Source: Planctomycetota bacterium
GTDB lineage: Bacteria > Planctomycetota > Phycisphaerae > Phycisphaerales > SM1A02
Assembly: GCA_022566535.1 (NCBI GenBank)
Contig: JADFIR010000009.1
Coordinates: forward strand, 25,563 to 89,562
Direction of reading: 5' to 3'
DNA length: 64,000 bases
Position numbers and translations under genes: made by a program. Position 1 is the first letter of the stretch; each line of letters begins with the position of its first letter. Positions 43,131-52,139 of the stretch are shown piece after piece. Below the pieces are notes generated by a model, which saw only the letters and a program-made list of their open reading frames with translations, did not search any database and was not told the DNA's origin.

Positions 43131-44533
43131 GCCAAGCGGACCTACATCGAGATTCAAGCGTACTGCGAGACGGCCTGTCCAAGGCGGTCGAGCTTGACGC
43201 CGACGTCCAGCGGGTCTGCGTTGCACTGTACCAGCAGCTCGCCGGTGGAGATCCCGTCTCGCTGGACAATCTGGCCTCGGCTTTGGGTCTATTCGTGTCC
43301 GAGGTGAAGCAGGCGCTGGCGACCTCGACGCTTGCGGCTGTGGAGTACGACGAACGAGGGCGGGTCGATGGGTTCGGCGGACTAACACTCAACCCCACCC
43401 CTTATCGCTTCGAGCTTGAAGGCCGGAGGCTGTACGCGTGGTGCGCCTTGGACACCCTGTTCATTCCGCGCATCCTCAAGAAGCGCGCTCGGGTGCGGGC
43501 CACGTGTCCCGTCAGTGGACGCCGCATTCGCCTGACGGTAGCCCCGGATAGGGTCGAGGAGTGCAAGCCCCACGACGCCTTCGTGTCCCTGGTCATGGCG
43601 GAAGCCTCGCAACTGAAGGGGCAACTCAGGAGCAGCTTCTGCTGCCACGTTCACTTCTTTGCCTCGCAGGAGGCAGCAGACACCTGGCTCTCGCAGAACC
43701 AGGGCGCCTTCATCCTCCCGGTGAAGGAAGCGTTCGAGGTAGCCCAGAGCATGACCGACCAGCGCTTCAAGGACACGCTCCCAGTGCAGAGAATAGGTGT
43801 CGGAGCCGGTGCGACAGAGCCGGTGGAGACGGAGGCGGGCGGTTGTGGACCCTCGTGTGCGAGCGACAGCTCAGAAGAACGAAGCCCGAGGCAGCGCGCA
43901 GGCCTCTGGGCGGCCGGGGGGTCCGTGGGGTCGGCGCTGTTGGCTTCAGCGTGCTGCTGGCTGCCGCTTGCTCTGCTTGCCTTTGGCGCCTCGGCAGCCG
44001 GCATATCGGCCGCGTTCGAGAAGACCCGGCCGTTGTTCCTCGGACTCGCCGCCGTGCTCCTCGGCACGGGGTTCTACCTCAACTACTTCCGAAACCGTAC
44101 AGCAGCCTGTTCGAGCTGCGCCGCACCCAGGCCGAAGCTCAGACGCTTCAACCGGGCGACGCTCTGGGTCAGCACACTGCTCGTCATCGTCGTCGCCCTG
44201 TTCCCAAGTTACGTCGGGTCTTTGATCGGCGCGGACATTCCTGCGGTGGCGGCCCAGGCCGCCTCGGGTGCTCCAACGACGACTCTGAACATCGGAGGAA
44301 TGACTTGCGACGGCTGCGCAGCTGTTGTTCACAGTGCATTGATGAAAGTGCCCGGCGTGCGCGGCGCATCCATCAGCTATCCCCAAGGCCGAGCACTCAT
44401 AACACTCGATCCCGATACCCAGCCGTCGAACGAATCCCTCATCGTCGCCGTTGAGAAGGTGGGTTTCCAGGCCAGCATCGCCGCTTCTGCAAGTCCTTCG
44501 AGTGAAATGGTGATACCTACTGAGGACAAGTGA
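43127..44533 (+). CDS. Organomercurial lyase-mercuric transporter fusion (MerB-MerT-MerP)
   Basis: The 468-residue protein joins three mercury proteins. Residues 1-225 are MerB: WCALDTLF holds the catalytic Cys106-Asp109 pair, Cys127 lies in ATCPVSGRR and Cys172-Cys173 in SFCCHVHFF, matching the spacing of known MerB. Residues 255-365 are MerT: a membrane helix with the Cys276-Cys277 pair (ASACCWLPLALLAFG), a second helix, Cys328/Cys331 and a third helix. Residues 383-455 are a MerP-type HMA domain with GMTCDGC (Cys394, Cys397). MerB would be cytoplasmic and MerP periplasmic, matching MerT topology. Confidence 0.9.
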   Translation: MSQADLHRDSSVLRDGLSKAVELDADVQRVCVALYQQLAGGDPVSLDNLASALGLFVSEVKQALATSTLAAVEYDERGRVDGFGGLTLNPTPYRFELEGRRLYAWCALDTLFIPRILKKRARVRATCPVSGRRIRLTVAPDRVEECKPHDAFVSLVMAEASQLKGQLRSSFCCHVHFFASQEAADTWLSQNQGAFILPVKEAFEVAQSMTDQRFKDTLPVQRIGVGAGATEPVETEAGGCGPSCASDSSEERSPRQRAGLWAAGGSVGSALLASACCWLPLALLAFGASAAGISAAFEKTRPLFLGLAAVLLGTGFYLNYFRNRTAACSSCAAPRPKLRRFNRATLWVSTLLVIVVALFPSYVGSLIGADIPAVAAQAASGAPTTTLNIGGMTCDGCAAVVHSALMKVPGVRGASISYPQGRALITLDPDTQPSNESLIVAVEKVGFQASIAASASPSSEMVIPTEDK

Positions 44534-44754
44534 GGTGAAGGGTGGACTTCACCGCCGGATCAATGCCGCCAGCCACGACTCGGGCACTTTGCCCGGGCGA
44601 TTCTGCCTCATTCTGCAATACCGGCGGGCTGGACTGACATGATATAGAATGGTACGGAGCCCAGGCTCCGCCCGCGGCGTAGCGTCTGCCGAGAGGCGAC
44701 CCAATGCGATCACGGCAGTGACGGTCGAAAGTGTTCTGTGAAGGAGGAGCAGCG

Positions 44755-45600
44755 ATGCGTGGACAGCCATCTACCACCAAACCCCTTGCGATTCTTGCCG
44801 CACCTGCAATCCTGCTCGTCTGTGGGGAACTTGCAGCTCAGACGATGATTCCCCTCGATCAGCAGAGAATGGTGAGCACGTTTCTGATTGTTCCGCAGTG
44901 CTTGGGCAAGACTGCTGACGTTGACTCGGCCGAAGGGTTTGATCCCTTTGACAGCGCTGTAGAAACTGTACTTGGTTGTGATTCGGGGTTCGGCTTCGGA
45001 TCGGGCAGTCAGCAGTCGCAGATCGGTGCATCCTCGTTGACCGCCATCGGCAGCGGGTCGTCCCAGGCTGACGGACCCGTTCCGAACATAATCCACGCCT
45101 TCGGCGATTCCTTTTTCATGGTGACGTTCGAGCTGCCCTCGGCCAGCAACTACGCGCTGGACGGCCTGATCAGCGCCGCCTCATCCAAAGATCCGTTTAT
45201 CTTTGCCGGCGCAACGATCTTGCTGCGAGACTCGGCAAACAAGGTGCTTTTCATACACTCCGTGGAGCCGGGCCCCGGCGGCGAACCCAATTCGCAGGTC
45301 ATTGAGAAGACCGGGGCGCTCCAAGCCGGGGTGTACACCTTGCAGGCGGACGCGGGGTCCTTCATTGACAATGACGTGCCACCGCTGCTTTCAGGTGAGG
45401 CGTCATTTGACTTCACGTTTCAGATCTCGGTCGTCGGCGACCTCGATAGCGACGGCACGGTCGGCATACTGGACTTGCTGATCCTGCTCAGTAGTTGGGG
45501 TCCATGTCCTGATCCACCCGAGCCCTGCCCGGCCGACCTCGACGATGATGGCGAAGTGGCCGTTCTTGATCTACTCATTTTGCTCGCCAACTGGGGGTGA
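44755..45600 (+). CDS. Secreted protein with dockerin-like tail
   Basis: The 281-residue protein starts at ATG 44755 with AAGGAGGAG upstream and has a signal peptide (PLAILAAPAILLVCGELAAQ). A beta-rich domain of unknown family follows (FMVTFELPSASNYALDGLIS, ATILLRDSANKVLFIHSVE, GVYTLQADAGSF). The tail has two EF-hand-like repeats (DLDSDGTVGILDLLILLSSW and DLDDDGEVAVLDLLILLANW). It is probably exported. Beyond the shared tail it does not resemble the other secreted proteins here. Confidence 0.78.
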   Translation: MRGQPSTTKPLAILAAPAILLVCGELAAQTMIPLDQQRMVSTFLIVPQCLGKTADVDSAEGFDPFDSAVETVLGCDSGFGFGSGSQQSQIGASSLTAIGSGSSQADGPVPNIIHAFGDSFFMVTFELPSASNYALDGLISAASSKDPFIFAGATILLRDSANKVLFIHSVEPGPGGEPNSQVIEKTGALQAGVYTLQADAGSFIDNDVPPLLSGEASFDFTFQISVVGDLDSDGTVGILDLLILLSSWGPCPDPPEPCPADLDDDGEVAVLDLLILLANWG

Positions 45601-45602
45601 AG

Positions 45603-45686
45603 GGCACCGACCCCGGCGGGCCGCCGGACTTCGACAACGACTGCACGGTCGGCATCCTCGATCTGCCAACCTTGCCGAGCACCTGA
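45603..45686 (+). pseudogene. Decayed dockerin-like repeat after the secreted-protein gene
   Basis: Three bases after the previous stop, in another frame, the strand encodes GTDPGGPPDFDNDCTVGILD then LPTLPST and a stop. This matches the tails ending at 314 and 63875 (DPGGPPDFDGD, QGPPDFDNDGNVGILD). It is a leftover of a tandem tail array or of a different gene. Confidence 0.55.
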
Positions 45687-45785
45687 GGGTGACTGGAGCA
45701 AGTTGGGAGAGCCGCAGATCAATCGTCTCAAAAACAACACAAGCAGAGCGGCGTAAGACCTTAGCTCCGCTTGGGTTGAGTGAAA

Positions 45786-45859
<74 letters not shown>

Positions 45860-46070
45860 GTCGCGAGGCTGACTATACCGAGCGCCGTCGGATGATTCAA
45901 CCGGTTGAAATGTTCAATGCGGCGATGGGATACCGCGACCTGCAGCCATTCGCAGTAAATGCCCGAGTCGGCGGCTGTGACGGGGCTCCACCTGGAGGCG
46001 CCCATGCTTGGGTCATTCGTGCTTCAGCCGGCCCAAGCACGCATCGGCGGCCGTGACCCGGCTTGTCGAG

Positions 46071-46418
46071 TCAGATTGCGCGGCGCTCTCGATGGATGGT
46101 GGAGATGCGAGTCAGCATCTGGGCCACGTCTTCGTCGATATCAAGGAACGCAAGCCCGATCTCGAATCTTCGGAAGCCGAGCTTTTGGATCCAGGCAACC
46201 CTTGCTTGGATGGTCAGAACAACGTCATAACCCTCCACGTGAATTTGGACTTCTCCCTCGTAGGGTCGCGTGCACAGCACCCGCATTCCACCGCTTGACA
46301 TATCGAGCACCGGCCCCAGATCGCATTGGAGCGATTCCTGCGGCAAGCGCCCCGGGACCCGTCGGCCCTCTCTGCGACCGATAAACCGTGTCAAGCTTGT
46401 TTGAGGATTGAACTGCAT
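46071..46418 (-). CDS. PilZ-domain protein
   Basis: The 115-residue protein (ATG 46418) has the c-di-GMP-binding arginine motif in FIGRREGRRVPGRLP and the DMSSGGMRVLC segment corresponding to (D/N)xSxxG, followed by a beta-barrel end (RVAWIQKLGFRRFEIGLAFL). The longer frame to 46535 has no supporting homology and faces a divergent gene. It is a third PilZ gene in this window, here not next to chemotaxis genes. Confidence 0.75.
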   Translation of the reverse strand: MQFNPQTSLTRFIGRREGRRVPGRLPQESLQCDLGPVLDMSSGGMRVLCTRPYEGEVQIHVEGYDVVLTIQARVAWIQKLGFRRFEIGLAFLDIDEDVAQMLTRISTIHRERRAI

Positions 46419-46567
46419 GACACCCAGATCGTGAAAAAAGTGGCTCAGGATAAGAAGCCTTCCCGACATGAGTGGTCTCTGGACGGTTTGTGCGAGTTGA
46501 TCGCCTTTGGCACGGGCACCTTCGCCGGCGTTCAATGGCTTCGTCCGATATGGTCGATAAGCGTGCC

Positions 46568-47182
46568 ATGATGCGGTTTCGCGGCCCGAACCTCCGTCTC
46601 GATCCCGGCTGGCTGTTCATCTTGGCCGGCCTGGCAGCGTGTGCGGCGGGGATCCTGGTCCCGGCCCAGCAAGACCTCCGGGCTTTGCGGGGGCAGCTTG
46701 CGCAGCTGGGCGACCATGAAACGATCCGCGATGCCCAGGTCAGCGCCCACGCGGAGTTCCTTCGGCAATTGCACCACCGCGATCCGACGTTGATCCGCCG
46801 GCTGGCCGCGGCGCAGCTCAACCTGATGCCTCAGGGTGAGACACCCGTTCTCCTTGCCTCGTCACGCACGGCGAAGGTTACCGATTGGATCGACGCGACC
46901 GTCCAACCTCAAATACAGCAACCTGTGCCCCGATCGGATTCGCTTCTGACTCGCTGGACCAACGGGCCATACCGCCTATGGATCTTTGCGAATGGGGTGT
47001 TGTGCGTGTTCGTTGGACTTCTTTTCGACTCCGGCCCGTCGCCTAACAAGCAGTTGCGCTCGCTCATTGTTTCGAGGTGGCGCGTGGAGGGCGCCGGCCG
47101 GGACGGTGAGGCTGAGTCAACTGAGTCCGTTGCGACCTTCGGCGATGATTCGCCGCAACAGGCCCCCAACGAGACTTGTTAG
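46568..47182 (+). CDS. Hypothetical membrane protein
   Basis: The protein (204 residues from ATG 46568; an ATG at 46535 is an alternative) has one membrane helix near the start (GWLFILAGLAACAAGILVPA), a helical segment (DLRALRGQLAQLGDHETIRD) and a second hydrophobic helix (LWIFANGVLCVFVGLLF), then a polar tail. I do not recognise the family. Divergent from the PilZ gene and 148 bp upstream of dprA. Confidence 0.5.
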   Translation: MMRFRGPNLRLDPGWLFILAGLAACAAGILVPAQQDLRALRGQLAQLGDHETIRDAQVSAHAEFLRQLHHRDPTLIRRLAAAQLNLMPQGETPVLLASSRTAKVTDWIDATVQPQIQQPVPRSDSLLTRWTNGPYRLWIFANGVLCVFVGLLFDSGPSPNKQLRSLIVSRWRVEGAGRDGEAESTESVATFGDDSPQQAPNETC

Positions 47183-47330
47183 GGCGGCACCGGACAATCA
47201 TCACCAAGGGTCCGCGCTGGCGCCGATTCGACCGGCTCGCGGGAAGAGAGCGGTGGCTGTAGGATTTGCGCGGTATCCGGCACTGTGTGGGCCGATTCGC
47301 TCGCCGCATACCGTGCCCCCTGGGTGAGTG

Positions 47331-48482
47331 ATGGCGCGTAATCCGAAAGACATACCGGACTCGACGCTGAGGCTGTTGCTGGCGCGCGGCATCGGCCCAC
47401 GAACCATGCGGAAGCTCGAGAACCGCTTCGAAACTCACGAGAAAGCGATGTCGGTCACCATTGAGGAGCTCTCGGAGGTCAGCGGCCTCAATACGAAAGC
47501 TGCAACACTCATTCATCAGGCGGTGGAGCAGGTCGATCCAGACTTCGAACGGCTCGTCATGGCCGAAGCCGGGGCGCAACTGATTCTGTGCGGCGATGAC
47601 GACTATCCGGCGTTGCTTGCGGCGATACCCGATCCACCCGCAGCGCTATGGATTCGCGGCCGGCTGACGCAGGCTGACCGGCTAGCCATCGCGATCGTTG
47701 GATCACGCACTTGCACCATATACGGACGGGAACAGGCGGGACGGCTTGCATCACTGCTTGCGCAATGCGGATTGACGATCGTCTCCGGCGGAGCGGTTGG
47801 CATCGACGGCGAAGCGCATCGCGGCGCATTGCGAGTCGGCGGTCGAACCATCGTCGTGCTCGGCTGCGGTCTCGGCCGATGCTACCCACCCCAGCACGAG
47901 GGTTTGTTTGACCGCGTCGTAGAAAGTGGGGGAGCGATCCTGAGTGAATACCCCATGGCCAGTGAGCCCAAAGCCGAGCATTTTCCCCCTCGAAATCGGA
48001 TCATCTCCGGCCTGAGCCTGGGTGTGGTGGTGATAGAAGCGGCCAAGCGCAGCGGCGCGCTGATCACCGCTCGCCTGGCCGCCGAAGATCATGGCCGAGA
48101 AGTCATGGCGCTGCCCGGGCGGGTCGATTCGCCTGCATCGGCTGGATGCCTGGATGCGATCCGCGACGGCTGGGCAGCGCTGGTGACGAATCATACCGAC
48201 ATCTTGAATCAACTTGACGCATCAAGCCATCTGGTGCGCGGCGCGCTGGAGGTGGCCGGTCACCCTGATGCGACCAAGGCGTCAACCCTCTTTGACACCG
48301 CGCTCACCGACGGCCAGAAGGCGATCGTCGAGGCGCTGAGCGAGGCCAATGAGCCGCTCGGGGCTGATCAAATCGCGGCCCGAACGGGGCTTCCGCTGAG
48401 CCAGATCATGGCCGACCTCACCCTGCTGCAGATCCGCGGACGACTCGACAAGGATCACTTCGGTGTTCGGCTGAGGCGGTGA
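47331..48482 (+). CDS. dprA: DNA-processing protein DprA
   Basis: DprA protects incoming single-stranded DNA and loads RecA in natural transformation. The 383-residue protein has an N-terminal SAM/HhH-like part (LLLARGIGPRTMRKLENRF), the Rossmann domain (AIVGSRTCTIYGREQAGRLA, IVSGGAVGIDGEAHRGAL, EYPMASEPKAEHFPPRNRII) and a C-terminal winged helix (LGADQIAARTGLPLSQIMAD). GTG 47328 directly precedes the chosen ATG. It sits beside lexA, convergently transcribed. Confidence 0.94.
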   Translation: MARNPKDIPDSTLRLLLARGIGPRTMRKLENRFETHEKAMSVTIEELSEVSGLNTKAATLIHQAVEQVDPDFERLVMAEAGAQLILCGDDDYPALLAAIPDPPAALWIRGRLTQADRLAIAIVGSRTCTIYGREQAGRLASLLAQCGLTIVSGGAVGIDGEAHRGALRVGGRTIVVLGCGLGRCYPPQHEGLFDRVVESGGAILSEYPMASEPKAEHFPPRNRIISGLSLGVVVIEAAKRSGALITARLAAEDHGREVMALPGRVDSPASAGCLDAIRDGWAALVTNHTDILNQLDASSHLVRGALEVAGHPDATKASTLFDTALTDGQKAIVEALSEANEPLGADQIAARTGLPLSQIMADLTLLQIRGRLDKDHFGVRLRR

Positions 48483-48545
48483 AAGAACGTGGCTCACTTC
48501 CCGTCGAGCCAAGCGCCAGCAAGGGCGCCACATGATAATCGAGGC

Positions 48546-49160
48546 TCAATACCTCCGAAGGACGCCGATGACCGCGCCCTGAATCTTGCATTCCTTGACG
48601 ATGATGGGCTCGAACTGGGGGTTGGCTGGCTGTAGTCGGATCCGGTCGCCCTCTCTGTAGAACGTCTTGAGTGTGGTCTCGCCGTTGGGCAGCAATGCCA
48701 CGACGCGCTCGCCGTCACGGGCGGTGTCCCGGCGTTCGACAATCACATAGTCGCCGTCAAGAATGCCTTCGTCCTTCATGGAGTCGCCGTCCACCTGCAA
48801 TGCGAACGTCCCGGCCTGTTGACCGAGGCGTGGACCGAAGATGTCCTGGAGATCGAGCTGATCGGTCTGAGGGAACTTCTCGATCGGGTAGCCGGCTGCG
48901 ATCTTTCCAACGAGCGGGAACCGCAGCGGATGTGACTCATCCGGGACGATCGCGTCGTCACAGAGGGATAAAGAGCGAGCCTTGTTCGCCTCGCGACGCA
49001 GCGCACCCTTTTTTATAAGCGCTTCGATGTGCTCGAAGACGGTAACCTTGCTGACGCTGAGTTCGTCTGCAAGTTCCTGCATCGTCGGCGAATAGCCGCG
49101 AGCGATGCGATGGTCTCGGATCAGTTGCAGAATCCTGAGTTGCTTCGGTGTGAGGTTCAT
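48546..49160 (-). CDS. lexA: LexA repressor
   Basis: LexA represses DNA-damage genes and cleaves itself when RecA filaments form. The 204-residue protein has the HTH domain (LTPKQLRILQLIRDHRIARG, ELADELSVSKVTVFEHIEAL), the cleavage site Ala89-Gly90 in GKIAAGYPIE, catalytic Ser127 (VDGDSMKDEG) and Lys165 (TTLKTFY). The ATG at 49160 has AGGAGG upstream. The 37 extra residues of the longer frame are not LexA-like. Confidence 0.94.
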   Translation of the reverse strand: MNLTPKQLRILQLIRDHRIARGYSPTMQELADELSVSKVTVFEHIEALIKKGALRREANKARSLSLCDDAIVPDESHPLRFPLVGKIAAGYPIEKFPQTDQLDLQDIFGPRLGQQAGTFALQVDGDSMKDEGILDGDYVIVERRDTARDGERVVALLPNGETTLKTFYREGDRIRLQPANPQFEPIIVKECKIQGAVIGVLRRY

Positions 49161-50028
49161 CTCGGTCCTCCTGACGACCTGCCTGGTTGATGGAATTGAC
49201 ACGAGTGAATATGGAGGTGGTCGCAGCGCCGCATAGCCCAAACGCCACGCGCTGCGAGCCAAAGGCCGCAAGAATGTTGCTCATCCGGTCGAGAATCAGC
49301 AGTTGCCCGCCAAGCCAGGCGTGTGCGGCATTTCTGAGGATACCGCAGTCCGCCGAAGGGGCACATTGGGGCGTGGGTTGCCTCAGCGCGGCGTCGTACT
49401 TCGCTTGGGCTTGGCGGCTGATCTGCACGCGATCGATGCCGAGCATCCGGTCAAACCACGTGGTCGGTCCGACCGTGGCATGCTGGGCAGTCAGCGCCGG
49501 GTTCGGGGGGGGGCTGCGGTGGTGGAATGATCGGCCGCCGCTGCCCAGGCCCGCGCTGAAGCCGGGTGGATTGCCCGTCGCTTGGGGCCCCGACCCATCG
49601 GTCCTCACGGCAAGCAGCCTTGATCCCCGGGGCAGGTATCGGACGGTGTAACTACCTCCGGGCCCGATCTGTAATAAAGGAACCGCCATATGGGTCTTCC
49701 CGACGCGGGCACCAATCGTGTGCCCCCCGAGGTCCAGCTAGCGGGCGACGCGGCCTCGCCGGCGAATGTTCCCCTGATACCGCCTCGCCATTGGGGCATG
49801 TTCGGCATACGTTACCCCAACATCGACCGTAAGGCAAGCTGCTCGCCTACTTTTTGCGAAGTCTCCAATCTGGACCGGGCTGGCGAATCCCGGTGACGGA
49901 TAGCTACCGGCCGGCGGATCGGTCGGCACAATTTAGACCCTCGCGTCGCACGGGATCGTTCAGCCTCCGCCACAACGCCGGTTGATCACTCCAACGACCG
50001 CATCGCCCCGACCCGTTAGGCTGGGCTT
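49161..50028. other. Intergenic region with one doubtful minus-strand frame
   Basis: No confident gene in these 870 bp. A minus-strand frame from ATG 49689 (MAVPLLQIGPGGSYTVRYLP, later WFDRMLGIDRVQISRQAQAK and AWLGGQLLILDRMSNILAAF) has protein-like composition and high third-position GC, but it runs 200 bp into lexA and has no good ribosome binding site. It may be a small real gene with a shifted end. No promoter or SOS box is evident. Confidence 0.35.
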
Positions 50029-51219
50029 ATGAGCAGTCGATCTCTTGGGGTGTCGCAGGCACGACCGCAGCCCCTCGACGAGAACCTGATCTCACACTGG
50101 TTGCTTGACCGCTCGATCGCCTTTCTCAACCACGGCTCCTACGGGGCCACGCCGAAAGTGGTCCTGGAGACCCAGACCGCATGGCGTACGCGTATTGAGG
50201 CAAGACCCGTCGAACAGCTCGAGCGGCGCCGCGACGAAATGCTGGGCGGGGCGAAGCAGGCGGTGGCACAGTTCATCAATGCCGAGCCGAAGGACTTCGG
50301 GTTCGTCACCAATGCGACCGGCGGGGTCAATGCCGTATTGCGGTCGTTGCAGTTTGGCCGTGGCGACGAGCTGGTGACCACCAGCCATGTATACAACGCC
50401 ATTCGCCAGGCCATGCGTCACGCAGCCGATCGATCCGGGGCGACGGTGGTCGAGGTCAAGATCCCGCTGCCCATTGCTTCGCCGGATGTCGTGGTGGGCG
50501 CGGTTACCGCCGCCTTGACCGGCCGGACGCGCCTTGTTGTGATCGACCACATCACGTCACCAACGGCAATACTGTTCCCGGTCGAGACGATCCTCGCGGC
50601 GTGCGCGGCGCGTGGCATTGATGTGCTCGTTGACGGCGCTCACGCTCCGGGCATGGTCGATCTGAACGTCGGGCAACTCAATGCGAGTTACTACACCGCC
50701 AACTTGCACAAATGGGTCTGCGCACCGAAGGGATCTGCGTTTCTCTGGGTCAGGCCTGACAAACAAGGGGGCATCCACCCCAATACCATCAGCCACTTTC
50801 TCGGCGAAGGTCTCGCCAAGGAGTTCGGCTGGCAGGGCACCCGCGACATCACGGCTTGGTTATGCGCCAAGGACGCCATCGATTTCATGGGCGGCTTTGG
50901 TTGGGACCAGGTCCGGCGGCACAATCATGAGCTGGCCACTTGGGTGCAGGCCTTGCTCAGCCGGCAGTGGGGCGTCGAGCCAAGCACGCCTCTGGATGGA
51001 TCGATGCTCGGCTCGATGGTCACGGTCGGGCTGCCGGATGGCGCCCGGCGGCACGAATCAACCGCAGCCTTGCAGGCTAAGCTGTTTGACCGCTTTCACA
51101 TCGAGGTTCCGATCATCGAGTGGGACGATCGATGGTGGGTCCGAGCCTCATGCCAAGTGTACAACACGGCCGATCAATACGAACGGCTCGGCGATGCTGT
51201 CGTCGAGCTGACTCGCTGA
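50029..51219 (+). CDS. Class V aminotransferase (isopenicillin-N epimerase-like)
   Basis: The 396-residue PLP enzyme reads FLNHGSYGATPKVVLETQ, GFVTNATGGVNAVLRSLQFG, TSHVYNAIRQAM, VLVDGAHAPGMVDLNVGQL and YTANLHKWVCAPKGSAFLWV, where the lysine in LHKW binds PLP. Members act as epimerases, cysteine/selenocysteine lyases or aminotransferases, so the substrate is uncertain. It precedes a cytochrome-type membrane protein by 29 bp. Confidence 0.85.
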   Translation: MSSRSLGVSQARPQPLDENLISHWLLDRSIAFLNHGSYGATPKVVLETQTAWRTRIEARPVEQLERRRDEMLGGAKQAVAQFINAEPKDFGFVTNATGGVNAVLRSLQFGRGDELVTTSHVYNAIRQAMRHAADRSGATVVEVKIPLPIASPDVVVGAVTAALTGRTRLVVIDHITSPTAILFPVETILAACAARGIDVLVDGAHAPGMVDLNVGQLNASYYTANLHKWVCAPKGSAFLWVRPDKQGGIHPNTISHFLGEGLAKEFGWQGTRDITAWLCAKDAIDFMGGFGWDQVRRHNHELATWVQALLSRQWGVEPSTPLDGSMLGSMVTVGLPDGARRHESTAALQAKLFDRFHIEVPIIEWDDRWWVRASCQVYNTADQYERLGDAVVELTR

Positions 51220-51248
51220 ATCAACCCAGCTGCGGAAGGAGATCATTG

Positions 51249-52124
51249 ATGAACCCGCTTAGTCAGTTTATTGATGCATGGAACGATCCGGCGATGCGGC
51301 ACGCGATGGTCAATCATTTCCCGATCGTATTGTCGGTCATCGGGATTCCCTTCGCCTTGCTCGCCGCGCTCATCGGAAAACGCGCCAAGGCGATGCGCTG
51401 GACGGCCCTTGCGTTCTACGTCGCGCTCATGGCGAGCGCATTCGTGACGAAGAACAGCGGCGATGACGCCCATGAGGCCATCCGCGGGTCGTTGTCGGAC
51501 GAAGCGCACGAGGTTCTCGAAGAGCATGAGGAGCTCGGCGATAAGGTCTGGTGGTTCGCTAGCGCGGTGACTCTACTGCTGGGTGTCAGCTTAGCCCGCA
51601 ACCCGAAGGTGCGCGTCCCCTCAGCATGGGTGGCCGTGGCGGGGAGTCTGTTTCTGGCCGGCTGGGTCGCCAACGCCGCCGATCATGGCGGGCGGCTGGT
51701 CTATGAATACGGCGCGGGAACGCCGGACGAGATTGCCGAGCTCTTTGCCTCGGCGGATTCGCCGGTCGAAGCGACCGAAGACGCGCGCGTGGCGTTCTTT
51801 CGTAACGAGGTCCGCCCCATCCTGACGACCCACTGCTTGAGGTGTCACAATCCGACGCGGGCCAAGCGTTCGGGAGGGCTTGACCAGTCCACGATCGCCG
51901 GCCTGCTGCAAGGCGGCCTATCCGGTCCGGCTCTGGTTCCCGGATGGCCTGACAAGAGCCTGCTGATTCTTGCCGTGCGGCATGAGGACCCCGATCTGCA
52001 AATGCCGGCGGGCAAGGACAAACTGACCGACGACCTCATCGCGGTGCTGGAGCGCTGGATCGCCGACGGCGCCGTCTGGGAGCCGTTTGAGTTCGCACGT
52101 TCGAGAAATCCCGTACCCGAGTGA
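51249..52124 (+). CDS. Membrane protein with planctomycete-type cytochrome c domain
   Basis: The 291-residue protein starts at ATG 51249 (GAAGGAG upstream). Four hydrophobic helices, DUF2231-like, come first (AMVNHFPIVLSVIGIPFALL, WWFASAVTLLLGVSLA, WVAVAGSLFLAGWVANAADH). The extracytoplasmic domain reads FFRNEVRPILTTHCLRCHNP, with a heme-binding C-x2-C-H site, then LLQGGLSGPALVPGWPDKS and MPAGKDKLTDDLIAVLERWI. This PSCyt1/DUF1588-neighbour pattern is common in planctomycetes and fits electron transfer or sugar-degradation complexes. Confidence 0.82.
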   Translation: MNPLSQFIDAWNDPAMRHAMVNHFPIVLSVIGIPFALLAALIGKRAKAMRWTALAFYVALMASAFVTKNSGDDAHEAIRGSLSDEAHEVLEEHEELGDKVWWFASAVTLLLGVSLARNPKVRVPSAWVAVAGSLFLAGWVANAADHGGRLVYEYGAGTPDEIAELFASADSPVEATEDARVAFFRNEVRPILTTHCLRCHNPTRAKRSGGLDQSTIAGLLQGGLSGPALVPGWPDKSLLILAVRHEDPDLQMPAGKDKLTDDLIAVLERWIADGAVWEPFEFARSRNPVPE

Positions 52125-52139
52125 ATGTAGGTGGCCCGG

